Source: Pseudomonas putida (lineage in GTDB: Bacteria > Pseudomonadota > Gammaproteobacteria > Pseudomonadales > Pseudomonadaceae). From it: 64,000 nucleotides of DNA. The notes under the pieces are model-generated. The model had not been told where the DNA came from and ran no database searches. It saw nothing but the letters and a program-made list of their open reading frames with translations. Made by a program: the position numbers and the translations under genes. The stretch spans positions 4,863,501-4,927,500 of the forward strand of contig NZ_CP029693.1 of NCBI RefSeq assembly GCF_003228315.1. Direction: 5' to 3'. Of the stretch, positions 17,540 through 26,566 are shown piece after piece. Positions within the stretch are counted from its first letter, which is position 1, and every line of letters begins with the position of its first letter.

Positions 17540-18100
17540 ATGTTCCGCCGTTTCGCTTTACTGGTCGTGGCAGCGCTGCTCAGTGCCTGCGCCGCCAACC
17601 AGGTCAATCACGACTACGATGCCAGCCGCGACTTCGCCGCCTATCGTAGCTGGAGCTGGAAAGAACCCGCCCTGCAATACCGCCCCGACGACCCCCGGAT
17701 CAAGAGCGACCTGACCGAGCAGCGCGTGCGCCAGGCGGTGACCGAACAATTGGACCAGCGTGGACTGCGTCCAGCCGCTGCGGGCGCCAAGGGCGACCTG
17801 AATGTGCAGACGTATCTGATTGTCGAGGATCGCCAGCAGCAGGTGACGACCAACTACGGCGGCGGTTGGGGCAATCCCTGGAATGGCTACTGGGGCGCGC
17901 CGATGTACAACGAAACCCGCAACATCACTTATAAAGTGGCGACCATCCAGATCGATCTGCTCGATGCCAGGGATGGGAAACTGGTGTGGCGTGGCAGTGA
18001 CGAGCAGATCATGAGCCGCACACCAAATCCTTCGGATCGCAGCACGGCGATACACGATACGGTGGCCCGCATCCTGGCCAACTATCCACCTCACGGATAG
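17540..18100 (+). CDS. DUF4136 lipoprotein, copy 2
   Basis: 186 residues, lipobox LLSACAAN (Cys about 16). It shares with the preceding gene the order FAAYRSWSWKEP, RQAVTEQLDQRGLRPA, DLNVQTYLIV, IQIDLLDARDGKLVWRGS and AIHDTVARILANYPP, so the two are tandem paralogues. The middle Gly/Trp-rich stretch (YGGGWGNPWNGYWGAP) replaces the Tyr/Gly insert of copy 1. Function unknown. A REPIN begins 14 bp after the stop codon. Confidence 0.87.
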   Translation: MFRRFALLVVAALLSACAANQVNHDYDASRDFAAYRSWSWKEPALQYRPDDPRIKSDLTEQRVRQAVTEQLDQRGLRPAAAGAKGDLNVQTYLIVEDRQQQVTTNYGGGWGNPWNGYWGAPMYNETRNITYKVATIQIDLLDARDGKLVWRGSDEQIMSRTPNPSDRSTAIHDTVARILANYPPHG

Positions 18101-18113
18101 CCACCACCTCCCC

Positions 18114-18215
18114 CTGTAGGAGCGAGCCTGCTCGCGATGGACGTCAACGATAACGCGCCCTGTCTGAATGAACGCGTTGTCCATGCGACCATCGCGAGCA
18201 GGCTCGCTGCTACAG
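18114..18215. repeat. REPIN, 102-bp class
   Basis: Inverted REP arms around an interior of the ACGTCAACGATAACG type; the right arm has GCTGCTACAG instead of GCTCCTACAG. It separates the DUF4136 pair from the Tad locus. Confidence 0.92.
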
Positions 18216-18333
18216 GGGGAGATTTTTTTGCTGGCTGAAATGGCAAGTTGCCAGCAACCCCTCCCACCCTTGACTACACTGCATCACACCCATGGAGGCA
18301 GTGCTCGGCAGTGAGCCGGACAAGGAGTGCACG

Positions 18334-20325
18334 ATGTCGCCCCGCACGCAGTTTCGCGGCCCGACCCGGCAACGAGGGGCGATCGGCCTGATGGCAGCCG
18401 GGACCCTGGTGCTGGCGTTAGGGTTCACCCTGCTGGCGGTCGACTCCGGCAGGCTGTACATGGAAAAACGCAGCTTGCAGCGCATCGCCGATGTGGCCGC
18501 GCTGGAGGCCGTCAGCCGCAATGGAGACTGCCAGTCCCCAAACTTCAGCGCTGCCGGCTATGCCCTGGAAAGCGCCACCCGCAACGGCTACAAGGCCGCC
18601 GATGGCATGACCCTGAACACGGCCTGCGGTTCGTTGCAGACCGGGGCTAACAACCTGCGGGCCTTTGTGGTCGACGCCAGCAAAACCGAAGCGATTCGCG
18701 TGGTCGTGACCCATACCGTCGCCACCAGCATTGCCGCGGGCATCCAGGCGCTCTTGAGCCCGGGCCCGGCCAGCCTGACCACGCAACTGTCAGCCACGGC
18801 TGTCAGCGCGCCGGCCATCCTGCCGCCACTGGCCAGTCTGACCATCGGCAGCACGGCGCTGGTGGTCGACGCCAGCAAATCCGCCACCCTCAATTTGCTG
18901 CTGGGGCAGATGCTCGGCGGCAGCCTCAACTTGAGCATCGCTGGCTGGCAAGGGCTGGTGGATACGCAGATCAACCTCCTGGGCTACCTCAACCAACTGG
19001 CCCTGGACGTGCACGTCACCGCCGGCGACTACAACCAATTGCTGAGCAAGAACATCGCCCTGAGCCAACTGCTGGATACGGCGATCACCGTGCTGCAGGC
19101 CGGCGGCCCGACCGCCAGCGTCGCGGTCAGCGGCCTGACCGGTCTCAAGGCAGCGGCAGGCAGCACCTCGATTGTCCTGGGCCAGTTGCTGCAATTGCAG
19201 ACCGGCACGGCGTCATCGGGGCTCAATACCAATCTGCAGGTGTTCCAGTTGGTCGAAGCCTTCGTGCAGTTGGCCAATACCAAGAACGCGGCCATCGCCA
19301 ACATCCCCCTGAACATCCCGGGCCTGGCCAATGGCGTGGTCAAAGTCAAAGTCATCGAGCCGCCGCAGTTGTCGGCCATCGGCAACCCGGCCCTGATCAA
19401 CGGCCAGCTCAATGACCCTAACCGGATCTTCGTGCGCACCGCTCAAGTGCGTACGGTGCTGTCGCTCAACCTGCCGCCGCTGGCCACGATCAGTGGTCTG
19501 CTCAACGCCCTGACCAGCAACACGCTGGTGGGCGGCCTTACCGATACCTTGAACAATGTGCTGCACCTGAACATCGCCGGTGCCTTGAACTCGGTTTTCT
19601 GCACCATAGGCGGAACCTGCCAGCGCACCGACCTGAAAATCCTTCCCACGTCTTCCATCGATGTGGTGCTGGAAGTGGCCAGCGCCGACAGCCATGTCAC
19701 GGCCTACAGCTGCGCCAGCGACGCCACCAAGACCCTGACCACCCAGACCAACACCTCTCTGGTCAAACTCAAGGTCGGCAAGATCGATACCGCGAACGCG
19801 TTTTCCTCGTCGGCCGACGTCACCGTGCAGCCGCTGGCGCTGATCGATGTCGGTGTGATCACCTGCACCATTCCGTTTCTGGGACTCGGCTCACCCACCT
19901 GCGATCCCGCGACCCGCAAACCGTTCTACGGCGGAGGGCTGGGGGTGAAGATCGACACCTCGATCGCCAGCACGCAAAGCTCCCACGTCTACAACCAGCC
20001 ACCGGAAATCAAGAAGCCGCCGTTGTACTACAGCCTCGGCACGCAGGGTATCGTCAACAGCCTGAAAACGACCTTGAGTGGCGTTCAAGTGCAAGCCTAC
20101 AAGCCCACCGGCTCAAGCTTGCTGGGGGATTTGCTGGTCGTCACCGGGGGCACTCTCAATGAAGTCAACAGCACATTGGGCAACACGCTCCAGTTGCTGG
20201 TCAGCCCGCTGGTCGACCCCATTCTCGACGGGCTACTCGCCAACCTCGGCATCACCCTGAACAAAGTCGATGTCGGCGCCAACCTGAGCTGCAAGCCGCC
20301 GGGCCGGCCAACGCTGGCGATCTAA
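18334..20325 (+). CDS. tadG: TadG-like Flp pilus assembly protein
   Basis: 663 residues. The N-terminus (RQRGAIGLMAAGTLVLALGFTLLAVDSGRLYMEKRSLQRIADVAAL region) is the pseudopilin-like TadG membrane segment with the QRG..G motif; the rest is a long, Leu/Ala/Ser/Thr/Val-rich, probably periplasmic domain with a few cysteines near the C-terminus. TadE/F/G minor pilins help Flp pilus assembly. The ATG is preceded by AAGGAGTGCACG. Its TAA stop overlaps the TAG of the convergent pprA by two bases. In P. aeruginosa, from memory, tadG lies beside pprB on the other side of pprA, so the order here differs. Confidence 0.82.
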   Translation: MSPRTQFRGPTRQRGAIGLMAAGTLVLALGFTLLAVDSGRLYMEKRSLQRIADVAALEAVSRNGDCQSPNFSAAGYALESATRNGYKAADGMTLNTACGSLQTGANNLRAFVVDASKTEAIRVVVTHTVATSIAAGIQALLSPGPASLTTQLSATAVSAPAILPPLASLTIGSTALVVDASKSATLNLLLGQMLGGSLNLSIAGWQGLVDTQINLLGYLNQLALDVHVTAGDYNQLLSKNIALSQLLDTAITVLQAGGPTASVAVSGLTGLKAAAGSTSIVLGQLLQLQTGTASSGLNTNLQVFQLVEAFVQLANTKNAAIANIPLNIPGLANGVVKVKVIEPPQLSAIGNPALINGQLNDPNRIFVRTAQVRTVLSLNLPPLATISGLLNALTSNTLVGGLTDTLNNVLHLNIAGALNSVFCTIGGTCQRTDLKILPTSSIDVVLEVASADSHVTAYSCASDATKTLTTQTNTSLVKLKVGKIDTANAFSSSADVTVQPLALIDVGVITCTIPFLGLGSPTCDPATRKPFYGGGLGVKIDTSIASTQSSHVYNQPPEIKKPPLYYSLGTQGIVNSLKTTLSGVQVQAYKPTGSSLLGDLLVVTGGTLNEVNSTLGNTLQLLVSPLVDPILDGLLANLGITLNKVDVGANLSCKPPGRPTLAI

Positions 20326-23063
20326 TCGGTCGGCACAATCGGCAGTTCAATGCAGAACTGCGCGCCGTCGGTGGAGTTGCGCACGCTGAGTTTGCCGCCC
20401 ATGTTCTCGACGATGCCGTAACTCACCGACAGCCCCAACCCGGTGCCGACCCCCACCGGTTTGGTGGTGAAAAACGGCTCGAAAATCCGCTCCAGCAAAC
20501 GCGGGTCGATGCCGCCGCCGTTGTCCTCGACCCACAGCCGCACCGACTGCTGGTCCCGTTCGGCATGCACTGAAATCCACGGCTCGAACGCCGAGTCTTT
20601 CTGGCACTTGCCCAGCAGCGCATCCCGGGCGTTGACCATCAGGTTGATCAGCACCTGCTCCAGCTGATCGACGTACCCCAGCACTTGCACCTCGAATCCG
20701 GGCTCGCTGACCCGCAGCTCAACGCCCTTGCCACGCATGCCGTCGGCCAGCAGCGACAAGGTGCCTTCGATGGCCTGGGCGGGGTTGAACGGATGCTGCT
20801 CGATTTCCGAGCGCCGGCCGAAGACCCGCATGTGATCCACCACCCGCGCCGCGCGCTGCACCTGGGCGTCGATGCGCTTGAGCTTGTCGGTCAGGTAGTC
20901 GATTTGCGCCTCACCTTTTTCCAGGCGCTTGAGCACATTGACGATGGCCATGCGCATCACGTTCAGCGGCTGGTTGATTTCGTGGGCCAGGCCGGTGGCC
21001 ATCTCGCCGAGGGTGGCCATTTTCGCGCTTTGGGTGAGCTGCATCTGCGAGCGCCGCACTTCGGTGTTGTCGCGGCCCACGGCCTGAATCTCCAGTAAAC
21101 GGCCTTGCGGGTCGAACACCCCGCGATCCGACCAGACCCACCAGGCATGTTCGCGGCCGGGCAATTGCAAGTTGATCTCGGCGGTGCTGACCGGGGCCTG
21201 CGGGCTCAACTGGCCCACGCGGCGGATGAACTCCTCGCGCTGCTCCGCGGACATCCAGCTGCCCAGGTTGATTCCCGGCAGTTGCTCCGGCGAGCACTCC
21301 AGATAAGTCGCCAGCGGCTGGTTGCCGAACGTCAGCGTCAGGTCCGGGCGGTAGCGGCAGATCATCGCCGGCGAGTCTTCCACCAGAATCCTGTAACGCT
21401 CCTCGCTCTGTTTGACCCGCTCGGCAGCCAGGGTCGCCTCGGTGACATCCAGCCACAGCCCCACGGCCTCGACCGGTAGACCCAGGTCGTCACGCAGCAG
21501 CTTGGCTTCATCGAGCAGCCAGTGATCCTCGCCACGGCAGTCGCGCAGACGATAGCGGGCGCTCACCGAGCCCTCGCGCAGCAACTGGCGGGTGCGCTCG
21601 AAATAGCGGTCGCGGTCATCGGGATGCAGGCGTTCGATCAGCGCCGCGCCGCTGCAATCTTCGAGCGTCCAGCCGAGCAGCGGCGTCAGGCTGTCGCTGA
21701 AAAACGTCGGCTCCAGCGCACCTTCGACATAGCGCTGCACGTAAATCACGGCGGGGGAGCGGGCGATCAGATTGTCCAGTCGGGCATGGGCGGCGGCGGC
21801 CTGTTGTTCCTGATTCTTGATGTCGCTGATGTCGAGCATGAAACCGACCAGGCGGCGGTTTTTACCGATGCCCAGGGCCTGGCCCTGCAAGCGATACCAG
21901 TCCGGTGGCGCGCCGGTGTCGGGGTGATACAGGCGCACGCACAGCAGCAGCGGTGTGCCGTCGTCCTGCAGGGCTTGCAGGCGGCTGCGCAGTTCTTCGC
22001 GGTCGGCGGGGTGCACCTGTTCCAGCCAGTCGGTCAAGGGCAGGCGTGCGCTGCCAAGGTTCAGGGTCGTTGCCAGTGACGGCGCCAATTGCACCTGGGC
22101 ACTGTCGCTGAACACTTCCCACCAACCCGTGCCGAGCAGGGCTTGCAGCGATTCAAGGCGCTCCAGTTGCAGATGGTGCCGGTGTTCGCGCAAGCGCCCC
22201 AGCACGGGACCGGCCAGCGCGGCGGCAAATTGCAGCCAGTCGCGCTCGCTGACGTCCGGTGCCCGTTGTTGCACGCTGAAGCTCCCTAACAGCAACCACG
22301 CCGCCACGCCTTGGGCATCGTGGTATGGCACGACAAAACCCTCGGTATTGCCGAAGGTGTCTTGCAGGCGCGGGTGTTGCAGCAGGTTCGGCTGCTGGGG
22401 TGCCGAGCCGTTGAGACTGTCGAGGGCGGTGCCCAGACGCTGGCCGTTTTGCCACAGCTGGGGCGCATCAGGGCCGGTGTAGTGCTGGTGAATCTGCCAG
22501 GCCTGTTCCTCTTCATCGAGCAAGGCGAGGGCGATGCACGGGATGTGAAAGTGCTGGGCCAGGCATTGCAGTTGCTCGCCCAGCACCTCGGGCAAACGCG
22601 AAACGCTGCACAGGCGCAACTGCTCGCCGATTTGCAGCGCGAGCAGTTGGCATTGCTCGCGCTGGCGCGATTGCCGGCGTTCCTGCAACAGATCGCCGAT
22701 GTCCAGCAACTGCAGGAGCCAGGCATCGTTCAGGGGTTGCACCCAGCCCCGCAGATGCAGGGGTTGGCCAGCGAGGCTATAGAAATCCAGATCGAGCAGT
22801 TGCCCCTGCCAGTCCGCAGGTGATCCTTCCAGCGCAAGGCTGTTGTGGGGCAAGAGATAGTCGAGCAGGTGCGGCGCCTGGGCACCAGGTGTCAGTTGCG
22901 CCAACAGATGCCTTAGCGGGCCGGTCAGGTGCAGCACCCCACCTTGCGCGTCCAGATGCATCTGCAGGCCGACACTGCGTACGGCCGGTGGCTCCAGAGC
23001 GTGCGGCGGCGGTGGCGGATGGCGGTTGAGCAAACGCCCGAAGAGTTTGTCTCCGGCACTCAA
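20322..23063 (-). CDS. pprA: PAS-domain sensor histidine kinase of the Flp pilus locus
   Basis: 913 residues, close to P. aeruginosa PprA. The N-terminal half has no membrane helix and contains GAF/PAS-like regions; at least two later PAS segments are visible (around DNLIARSPAVIYVQ and YRILVEDSPAMICRY). The dimerisation box has His694 in LAHEINQPLNV, followed by the N (LINLMVNARDAL), G1 (EDNGGGI), F (FEPFFTTKP) and G2 (GTGLGLSVS) boxes of the ATPase. It should phosphorylate PprB. The start appears to be TTG, overlapping the tadE stop (TTGA), so it is co-translated with tadE; no better start with a ribosome site was seen. Confidence 0.88.
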   Translation of the reverse strand: MSAGDKLFGRLLNRHPPPPPHALEPPAVRSVGLQMHLDAQGGVLHLTGPLRHLLAQLTPGAQAPHLLDYLLPHNSLALEGSPADWQGQLLDLDFYSLAGQPLHLRGWVQPLNDAWLLQLLDIGDLLQERRQSRQREQCQLLALQIGEQLRLCSVSRLPEVLGEQLQCLAQHFHIPCIALALLDEEEQAWQIHQHYTGPDAPQLWQNGQRLGTALDSLNGSAPQQPNLLQHPRLQDTFGNTEGFVVPYHDAQGVAAWLLLGSFSVQQRAPDVSERDWLQFAAALAGPVLGRLREHRHHLQLERLESLQALLGTGWWEVFSDSAQVQLAPSLATTLNLGSARLPLTDWLEQVHPADREELRSRLQALQDDGTPLLLCVRLYHPDTGAPPDWYRLQGQALGIGKNRRLVGFMLDISDIKNQEQQAAAAHARLDNLIARSPAVIYVQRYVEGALEPTFFSDSLTPLLGWTLEDCSGAALIERLHPDDRDRYFERTRQLLREGSVSARYRLRDCRGEDHWLLDEAKLLRDDLGLPVEAVGLWLDVTEATLAAERVKQSEERYRILVEDSPAMICRYRPDLTLTFGNQPLATYLECSPEQLPGINLGSWMSAEQREEFIRRVGQLSPQAPVSTAEINLQLPGREHAWWVWSDRGVFDPQGRLLEIQAVGRDNTEVRRSQMQLTQSAKMATLGEMATGLAHEINQPLNVMRMAIVNVLKRLEKGEAQIDYLTDKLKRIDAQVQRAARVVDHMRVFGRRSEIEQHPFNPAQAIEGTLSLLADGMRGKGVELRVSEPGFEVQVLGYVDQLEQVLINLMVNARDALLGKCQKDSAFEPWISVHAERDQQSVRLWVEDNGGGIDPRLLERIFEPFFTTKPVGVGTGLGLSVSYGIVENMGGKLSVRNSTDGAQFCIELPIVPTD

Positions 23064-23500
23064 AATTGCAGGCTCGAACTGGCGTTGAGCGTGGCCGGCA
23101 AATTCGGCACCGGGCCGATGCCCGGCAGGTTCAGGAACGGAATGACCGCACTCAATTTACTGGTGGGGTAACTGATGCTGACCTTCAGCACGCCGGCCGT
23201 GTAGGTGGTGGTCACGTCGGTGTCGGTATCGAAATTGAACCCGGCGGGAATCCACGCCAGTTGCCGTTTCAACTCGTCCTTGGCCACGGTCTTCAGTGCG
23301 GTGTCGTATCCGGGGGTGGCCGGGTCCAGGGCAACGCTGCGGCGCACGGCTTCGGCGGTGGATTGATTGAACGATTGCATCAGCAGCAGCGGCAGGCTGT
23401 AGGTGACGATCGCGTAGAACACACCGAAAAAGATGACAAACACCAAGGCAAATTCAATCGCGGCGGCGCCTTTTTGCTTGCGGGGGAGGCTGGTTTTCAT
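23060..23500 (-). CDS. tadE: TadE-like pseudopilin
   Basis: 146 residues. The start KTSLPRKQKGAAAIEFALVF is the TadE prepilin motif: basic leader, Gly, then the Glu at position 5 of the mature protein followed by a hydrophobic helix, so it is a likely substrate of FppA. The remainder has a periplasmic TadE-like fold. The ATG at 23500 was preferred over an in-frame GTG 24 bases upstream because it gives the standard short basic leader. The stop overlaps the TTG start of pprA by four bases. Confidence 0.85.
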   Translation of the reverse strand: MKTSLPRKQKGAAAIEFALVFVIFFGVFYAIVTYSLPLLLMQSFNQSTAEAVRRSVALDPATPGYDTALKTVAKDELKRQLAWIPAGFNFDTDTDVTTTYTAGVLKVSISYPTSKLSAVIPFLNLPGIGPVPNLPATLNASSSLQF

Positions 23501-23575
23501 GAGTGCGTCTACCCTGACTGTCACTGCGTAATATCAGCATAGAATCATTCAGCCAAAAGGGACGTTTTTTACCGG

Positions 23576-24046
23576 ATGCAGAGCATTGTCTTGTTGATCT
23601 GGCTGACGCTGTGTGCCGCGCAGGACGCCCGGCAGCGCCACATCGCCAATGGCCTGACCCTGGGTGTCGGCGCGCTGGCACTGGCCTGGCTGCTGTGGAG
23701 CGGCAACACGTGGCTGGGCGCGACCGCCGCACAGGGTGGTTGGGCGGCGCTGCTGGCGCTGGCCTTCACCTTGCCCGGCTATGCCTTGGGTCGGCTGGGC
23801 GCCGGGGATGTGAAACTTCTGACAGCCCTGGGTCTTGCGACCGACGGTCGGTATGTATTAGGCGTGTTTATCGGCGCCGGCGTGGCCAGTGTGCTGTGGT
23901 TGCTGATAGCGCCAAGAGTCTGGCTGCATGCAGGTCAATGGCTTAGAGAGCGTCTGCTCTATTTGCAGCCTGGACTGTCAAATAAACAACCCTTCGCACC
24001 CTTTCTGCTGGTGGGTTTTTTGCTGACCCTGGCCTGGATCCGTTAG
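23576..24046 (+). CDS. fppA: Type IV prepilin peptidase of the Flp/Tad system
   Basis: 156 residues, the short A24 aspartic protease form lacking the methylase domain, as in TadV/CpaA/FppA. The catalytic aspartates are Asp17 (CAAQDARQRHIANG) and Asp78 in GAGDVK; four to five hydrophobic helices surround them. It cleaves the leaders of Flp and TadE/F. It is transcribed divergently from tadE and is followed by pprB. Confidence 0.9.
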   Translation: MQSIVLLIWLTLCAAQDARQRHIANGLTLGVGALALAWLLWSGNTWLGATAAQGGWAALLALAFTLPGYALGRLGAGDVKLLTALGLATDGRYVLGVFIGAGVASVLWLLIAPRVWLHAGQWLRERLLYLQPGLSNKQPFAPFLLVGFLLTLAWIR

Positions 24047-24145
24047 TTGTAGAGCGCCCGGAGTGGGTCTACTTTCAAGAAGAGTTGTACAACCAGGGCT
24101 TTGGGTAGAGGAACGGTCAGTGTCTGGCCAGGCAGGGAGTTGCAC

Positions 24146-24928
24146 GTGAACAAGCTTACCTCCGCAGTAAAAATCATGGTTGTGGACGATGAGTCATCGA
24201 TCGTCGAATCCATTTGCGAATTTCTTGAGGACAACGGTTACCGGGCTGTTCCTTGTGATTCCAGTCAAAAAGCCATTGCACTGTTCAACGAAGATCCGGC
24301 CATTGGCCTGGTGCTGTGCGATTTGCACATGCCCAGGATGGACGGCATCCAGCTGGTTCAGGAGCTGCAACGGCTGAGCGGCAAACACCGGGCGTTCGAG
24401 GCGATCATGCTGACCGGGCGCGCAGACAAACAGGATGTGATCAAGGCGCTGCGCGCAGGCTTCGCCGATTACTTCCAGAAACCCGTCGACCCCACTGAAT
24501 TGCTGGAAGGCTTGCAGCGCCAGGAAGCGGCCTTGCAGGAGCGCAACAAGGCGATGCAATTGGGGCATCTGAATCAGAAGCTGCAATACCTGTCCGAGTC
24601 GATCGATGATCTTTACCAGGATCTGGACAAGGTCCGGCGTTCGCCATCCTCGTCGGATGCGGGTGACGCTGAAGTCAGCGATGCCGATCGGGTCGAGATC
24701 CCGACGATTTTTCATCAGCTCTCGCCACGGCAGTTGGAGGTGGCGCGGCTGGTGGGCAAGGGGCAGACCAATTACCAGATTGCCTGTGAGCTGGGGATTA
24801 CCGAGAACACGGTGAAGCTTTATGTGTCGCAGGTGTTGCGGTTGACCCATATGCATAATCGGACGCAGTTGGCGTTGGCGTTGTCGCCCAGCAGTTCCGG
24901 GTTGCGGCAGCGCGTAACGGCCCACTGA
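24146..24928 (+). CDS. pprB: Response regulator PprB
   Basis: 260 residues from the GTG at 24146. Receiver domain about 8-125 with Asp14/Asp15, phosphoacceptor Asp59 and Lys112; a linker with a coiled-coil-like stretch; then a LuxR-type helix-turn-helix (LSPRQLEVARLVGKGQTNYQIACELGIT region, about 192-250). In P. aeruginosa PprB, with PprA, activates the flp-tad genes and other surface factors. The GTG was chosen because CAGGGAG lies at ribosome-site distance; an in-frame TTG 45 bases upstream would give the 275-residue form annotated in some genomes. It follows fppA by 99 bp. Confidence 0.88.
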   Translation: MNKLTSAVKIMVVDDESSIVESICEFLEDNGYRAVPCDSSQKAIALFNEDPAIGLVLCDLHMPRMDGIQLVQELQRLSGKHRAFEAIMLTGRADKQDVIKALRAGFADYFQKPVDPTELLEGLQRQEAALQERNKAMQLGHLNQKLQYLSESIDDLYQDLDKVRRSPSSSDAGDAEVSDADRVEIPTIFHQLSPRQLEVARLVGKGQTNYQIACELGITENTVKLYVSQVLRLTHMHNRTQLALALSPSSSGLRQRVTAH

Positions 24929-24931
24929 TTC

Positions 24932-24958
24932 CTGTGGGAGCGAGCTTGCTCGCGATGG
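24932..24958 (+). repeat. Single REP
   Basis: One REP arm, CTGTGGGAGCGAGCTTGCTC followed by GCGATGGC, starting four bases after the pprB stop codon with no inverted partner nearby. The 612-bp gap 24929-25540 contains this element, the long repeat at 24971, a REP pair at 25332 and another single REP at 25465, and no gene. Confidence 0.85.
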
Positions 24959-24970
24959 CTTTTTGATTGT

Positions 24971-25311
24971 GTACATATCCGTTGCTGCGGTAACGGCCGC
25001 TTATGGTTTCGCCCTTACGGCGAGTCACTTTTTTCAAACGCCAAAAAAGTAACCAAAAACGCTTGCCCCAGCGTCCGGCCCCTCGCTGGGGCTCGGCGTT
25101 CCTTCGCTCCGGCATTCATCCGGGGGCATCGCCTCCGGTTTGCTTCGCTGCACCTCCTCTCGATGTGTGCGGCTGCGCCGCACGGCGCTACGCGCCTGAC
25201 CCCCGGATGAACGCCTCCACTCAGCCTCCCGACGGGGCGGGTGAATCAAGATCAAAAGCTTGCAGGCGAGCTAACGCTCGGCCTGTTGAGTGGTGAGGAG
25301 CGGAGCGGGTG
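24971..25311 (+). repeat. Long intergenic repeat, copy 1
   Basis: About 340 bp closely matching 34083-34420 and, for the first 290 bp, the reverse complement of 34706-34995. Landmarks are ACATATCCG at the left, GCGTCCGGCCCCTCGC, GGCATTCATCCGGGGGCATC, GCACCTCCTCTCGATGTGTG, GCACGGCGCTACGCGCCT, then AATCAAGATCAAAAG and a tail ending GGAGCGGAGCGGGTG. It has several short internal inverted repeats. The frames through it are repeat translations, not genes. Confidence 0.85.
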
Positions 25312-25331
25312 TTCGCGATTTGCTCTTGCTC

Positions 25332-25423
25332 TTGTAGGAGCAAGGCTTGCCCGCGATGAGGGATTGCCATTCAGAGCTTCACCATCTGACCCACCGCCAT
25401 CGCGAGCAGGCTCGCTCCTACAG
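25332..25423. repeat. Mixed REP pair, 92 bp
   Basis: Left arm is the GTAGGAGCAAGGCTTGCCCG variant; right arm is the common GCGAGCAGGCTCGCTCCTAC. The same left-arm variant follows the second copy of the long repeat at 34432, at a comparable distance, so this arm seems to travel with the long repeat. Confidence 0.85.
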
Positions 25424-25464
25424 GGTTGCATGCTGATCACAAAATTTGCCAACACCACCATTCA

Positions 25465-25493
25465 CTGTAGGAGCGAGCCTGCTCGCGATGGCG
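25465..25493 (+). repeat. Single REP
   Basis: One arm, CTGTAGGAGCGAGCCTGCTC plus GCGATGGCG, without an inverted partner before the DUF3613 gene. Confidence 0.85.
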
Positions 25494-25540
25494 GCCTGTC
25501 AGGCGAAGACGATTATTGGCTGGATACTCCTGATCCACCT

Positions 25541-25831
25541 CTATTGCCCCGACCCACTGTCCACCTTGCCCCCTTCATACTGATCAAAAAACGGCGGGAT
25601 CTCATGTTGATAGCTCTTCAGCCAGCGCTGCATCGCCAGCTCCCGTTCCGTAGCGGTGGCGGTTTGCAGGGTGGGGGAGGCGGCGGTGTTGCTGCGTTGC
25701 AGTTGCAGCCAGTCTTCGGTTTCCCGCTGTTGCGGCGAGGACGGGCCGGCGTCGAGGGCGTGGCTGGTGAGCGGCAGAGCCAGCAGGGTGAGGCAGCAGA
25801 GGGTGATGCAACTGAGGGGGGTGGCTTTCAT
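25541..25831 (-). CDS. DUF3613 protein of the tad operon
   Basis: 96 residues with a signal peptide (ALPLTSHALDA) and a mature part with QRETEDWLQLQRSN and ERELAMQRWLKSYQHEIPPF, the DUF3613 pattern. Small periplasmic proteins of this family close the tad operon in several pseudomonads; function unknown. It starts 12 bp after tadD and ends the eight-gene minus-strand operon. Confidence 0.8.
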   Translation of the reverse strand: MKATPLSCITLCCLTLLALPLTSHALDAGPSSPQQRETEDWLQLQRSNTAASPTLQTATATERELAMQRWLKSYQHEIPPFFDQYEGGKVDSGSGQ

Positions 25832-25842
25832 CGGTGGGCTCC

Positions 25843-26556
25843 CTACTGAAGGGCCGGGTTGGTCACGGCGGCGACTTGTGCGGTGGCGGCCGGGGTGGCC
25901 CTGGCCGGGGACTTGAGTTTTTCCGCGCGGGCCTGGGCTTCGGTGACCTGGGCCGGGCTCAGGCCGACGCGGCTGACCAGTTCGGCGGCACGGCTCCAGT
26001 CGTCCTGATAGATCAGCAGCGTCACCAGATTCAGCGCGGCCAGCGAGTCGCTCTGCTTGAGTTCCATGGAGGTGAGGAATTCGAAGCGGGCGTCTTCCAG
26101 GCGCAATTGATTGAGGTACACCACGCCCAGGTCGTTGCGGATTTTTTCGTCGGTGGGCGCCAGGCGTGCGGCGCGCTGCAAGTGGGCCTGAGCCTGGCCG
26201 TTGTCCCCGCGAGCCGCGGCGAGTTGGCCCAGGCCGTGTTCGGCTTCGGCGGCCATGCAGCCGCCGAGCAGGCTGCGGTACAAGGGTTCGGCTTCGCTGC
26301 GGCCCAACAGGCGATAGACTTTGGCCTTGCGCAGGCGCACGTCGGCCATGTTGTCCGGCAGGTTTTCCAGGTTGGCCAGGCTGGCGTGCAGTTTGCCGTC
26401 GCGAACCATGTCGTCGGCGAGGTTCAGCACCAGTTGTTGGTCGGAGCCCAATTTACCGCAACTGGCCGAACTGGTCAGGGCGCTCCAGGGTGTCTGGCCG
26501 TTGCTCGCGCAGCCGCCCAGCATCAGCAGACTCAAACCGGCTATCAGTGCTTTCAT
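25843..26556 (-). CDS. tadD: TadD, TPR lipoprotein of Flp pilus assembly
   Basis: 237 residues with a lipobox LGGC (Cys16) and tetratricopeptide-like helices (for example GLGQLAAARGDNGQAQAHLQ, APTDEKIRNDLGVVYLNQLR). TadD acts as a pilotin-like outer-membrane lipoprotein for the secretin. It lies 10 bp after tadC and 11 bp before the DUF3613 gene. The C-terminal tail is Ala/Pro/Val-rich. Confidence 0.88.
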   Translation of the reverse strand: MKALIAGLSLLMLGGCASNGQTPWSALTSSASCGKLGSDQQLVLNLADDMVRDGKLHASLANLENLPDNMADVRLRKAKVYRLLGRSEAEPLYRSLLGGCMAAEAEHGLGQLAAARGDNGQAQAHLQRAARLAPTDEKIRNDLGVVYLNQLRLEDARFEFLTSMELKQSDSLAALNLVTLLIYQDDWSRAAELVSRVGLSPAQVTEAQARAEKLKSPARATPAATAQVAAVTNPALQ

Positions 26557-26566
26557 CTAATTCCCT

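Noticed and set aside
25003..25296. Frames within the long repeat
   Set aside because: The same frames appear in several phases of each copy and differ at ends; they are translations of a non-coding repeat.
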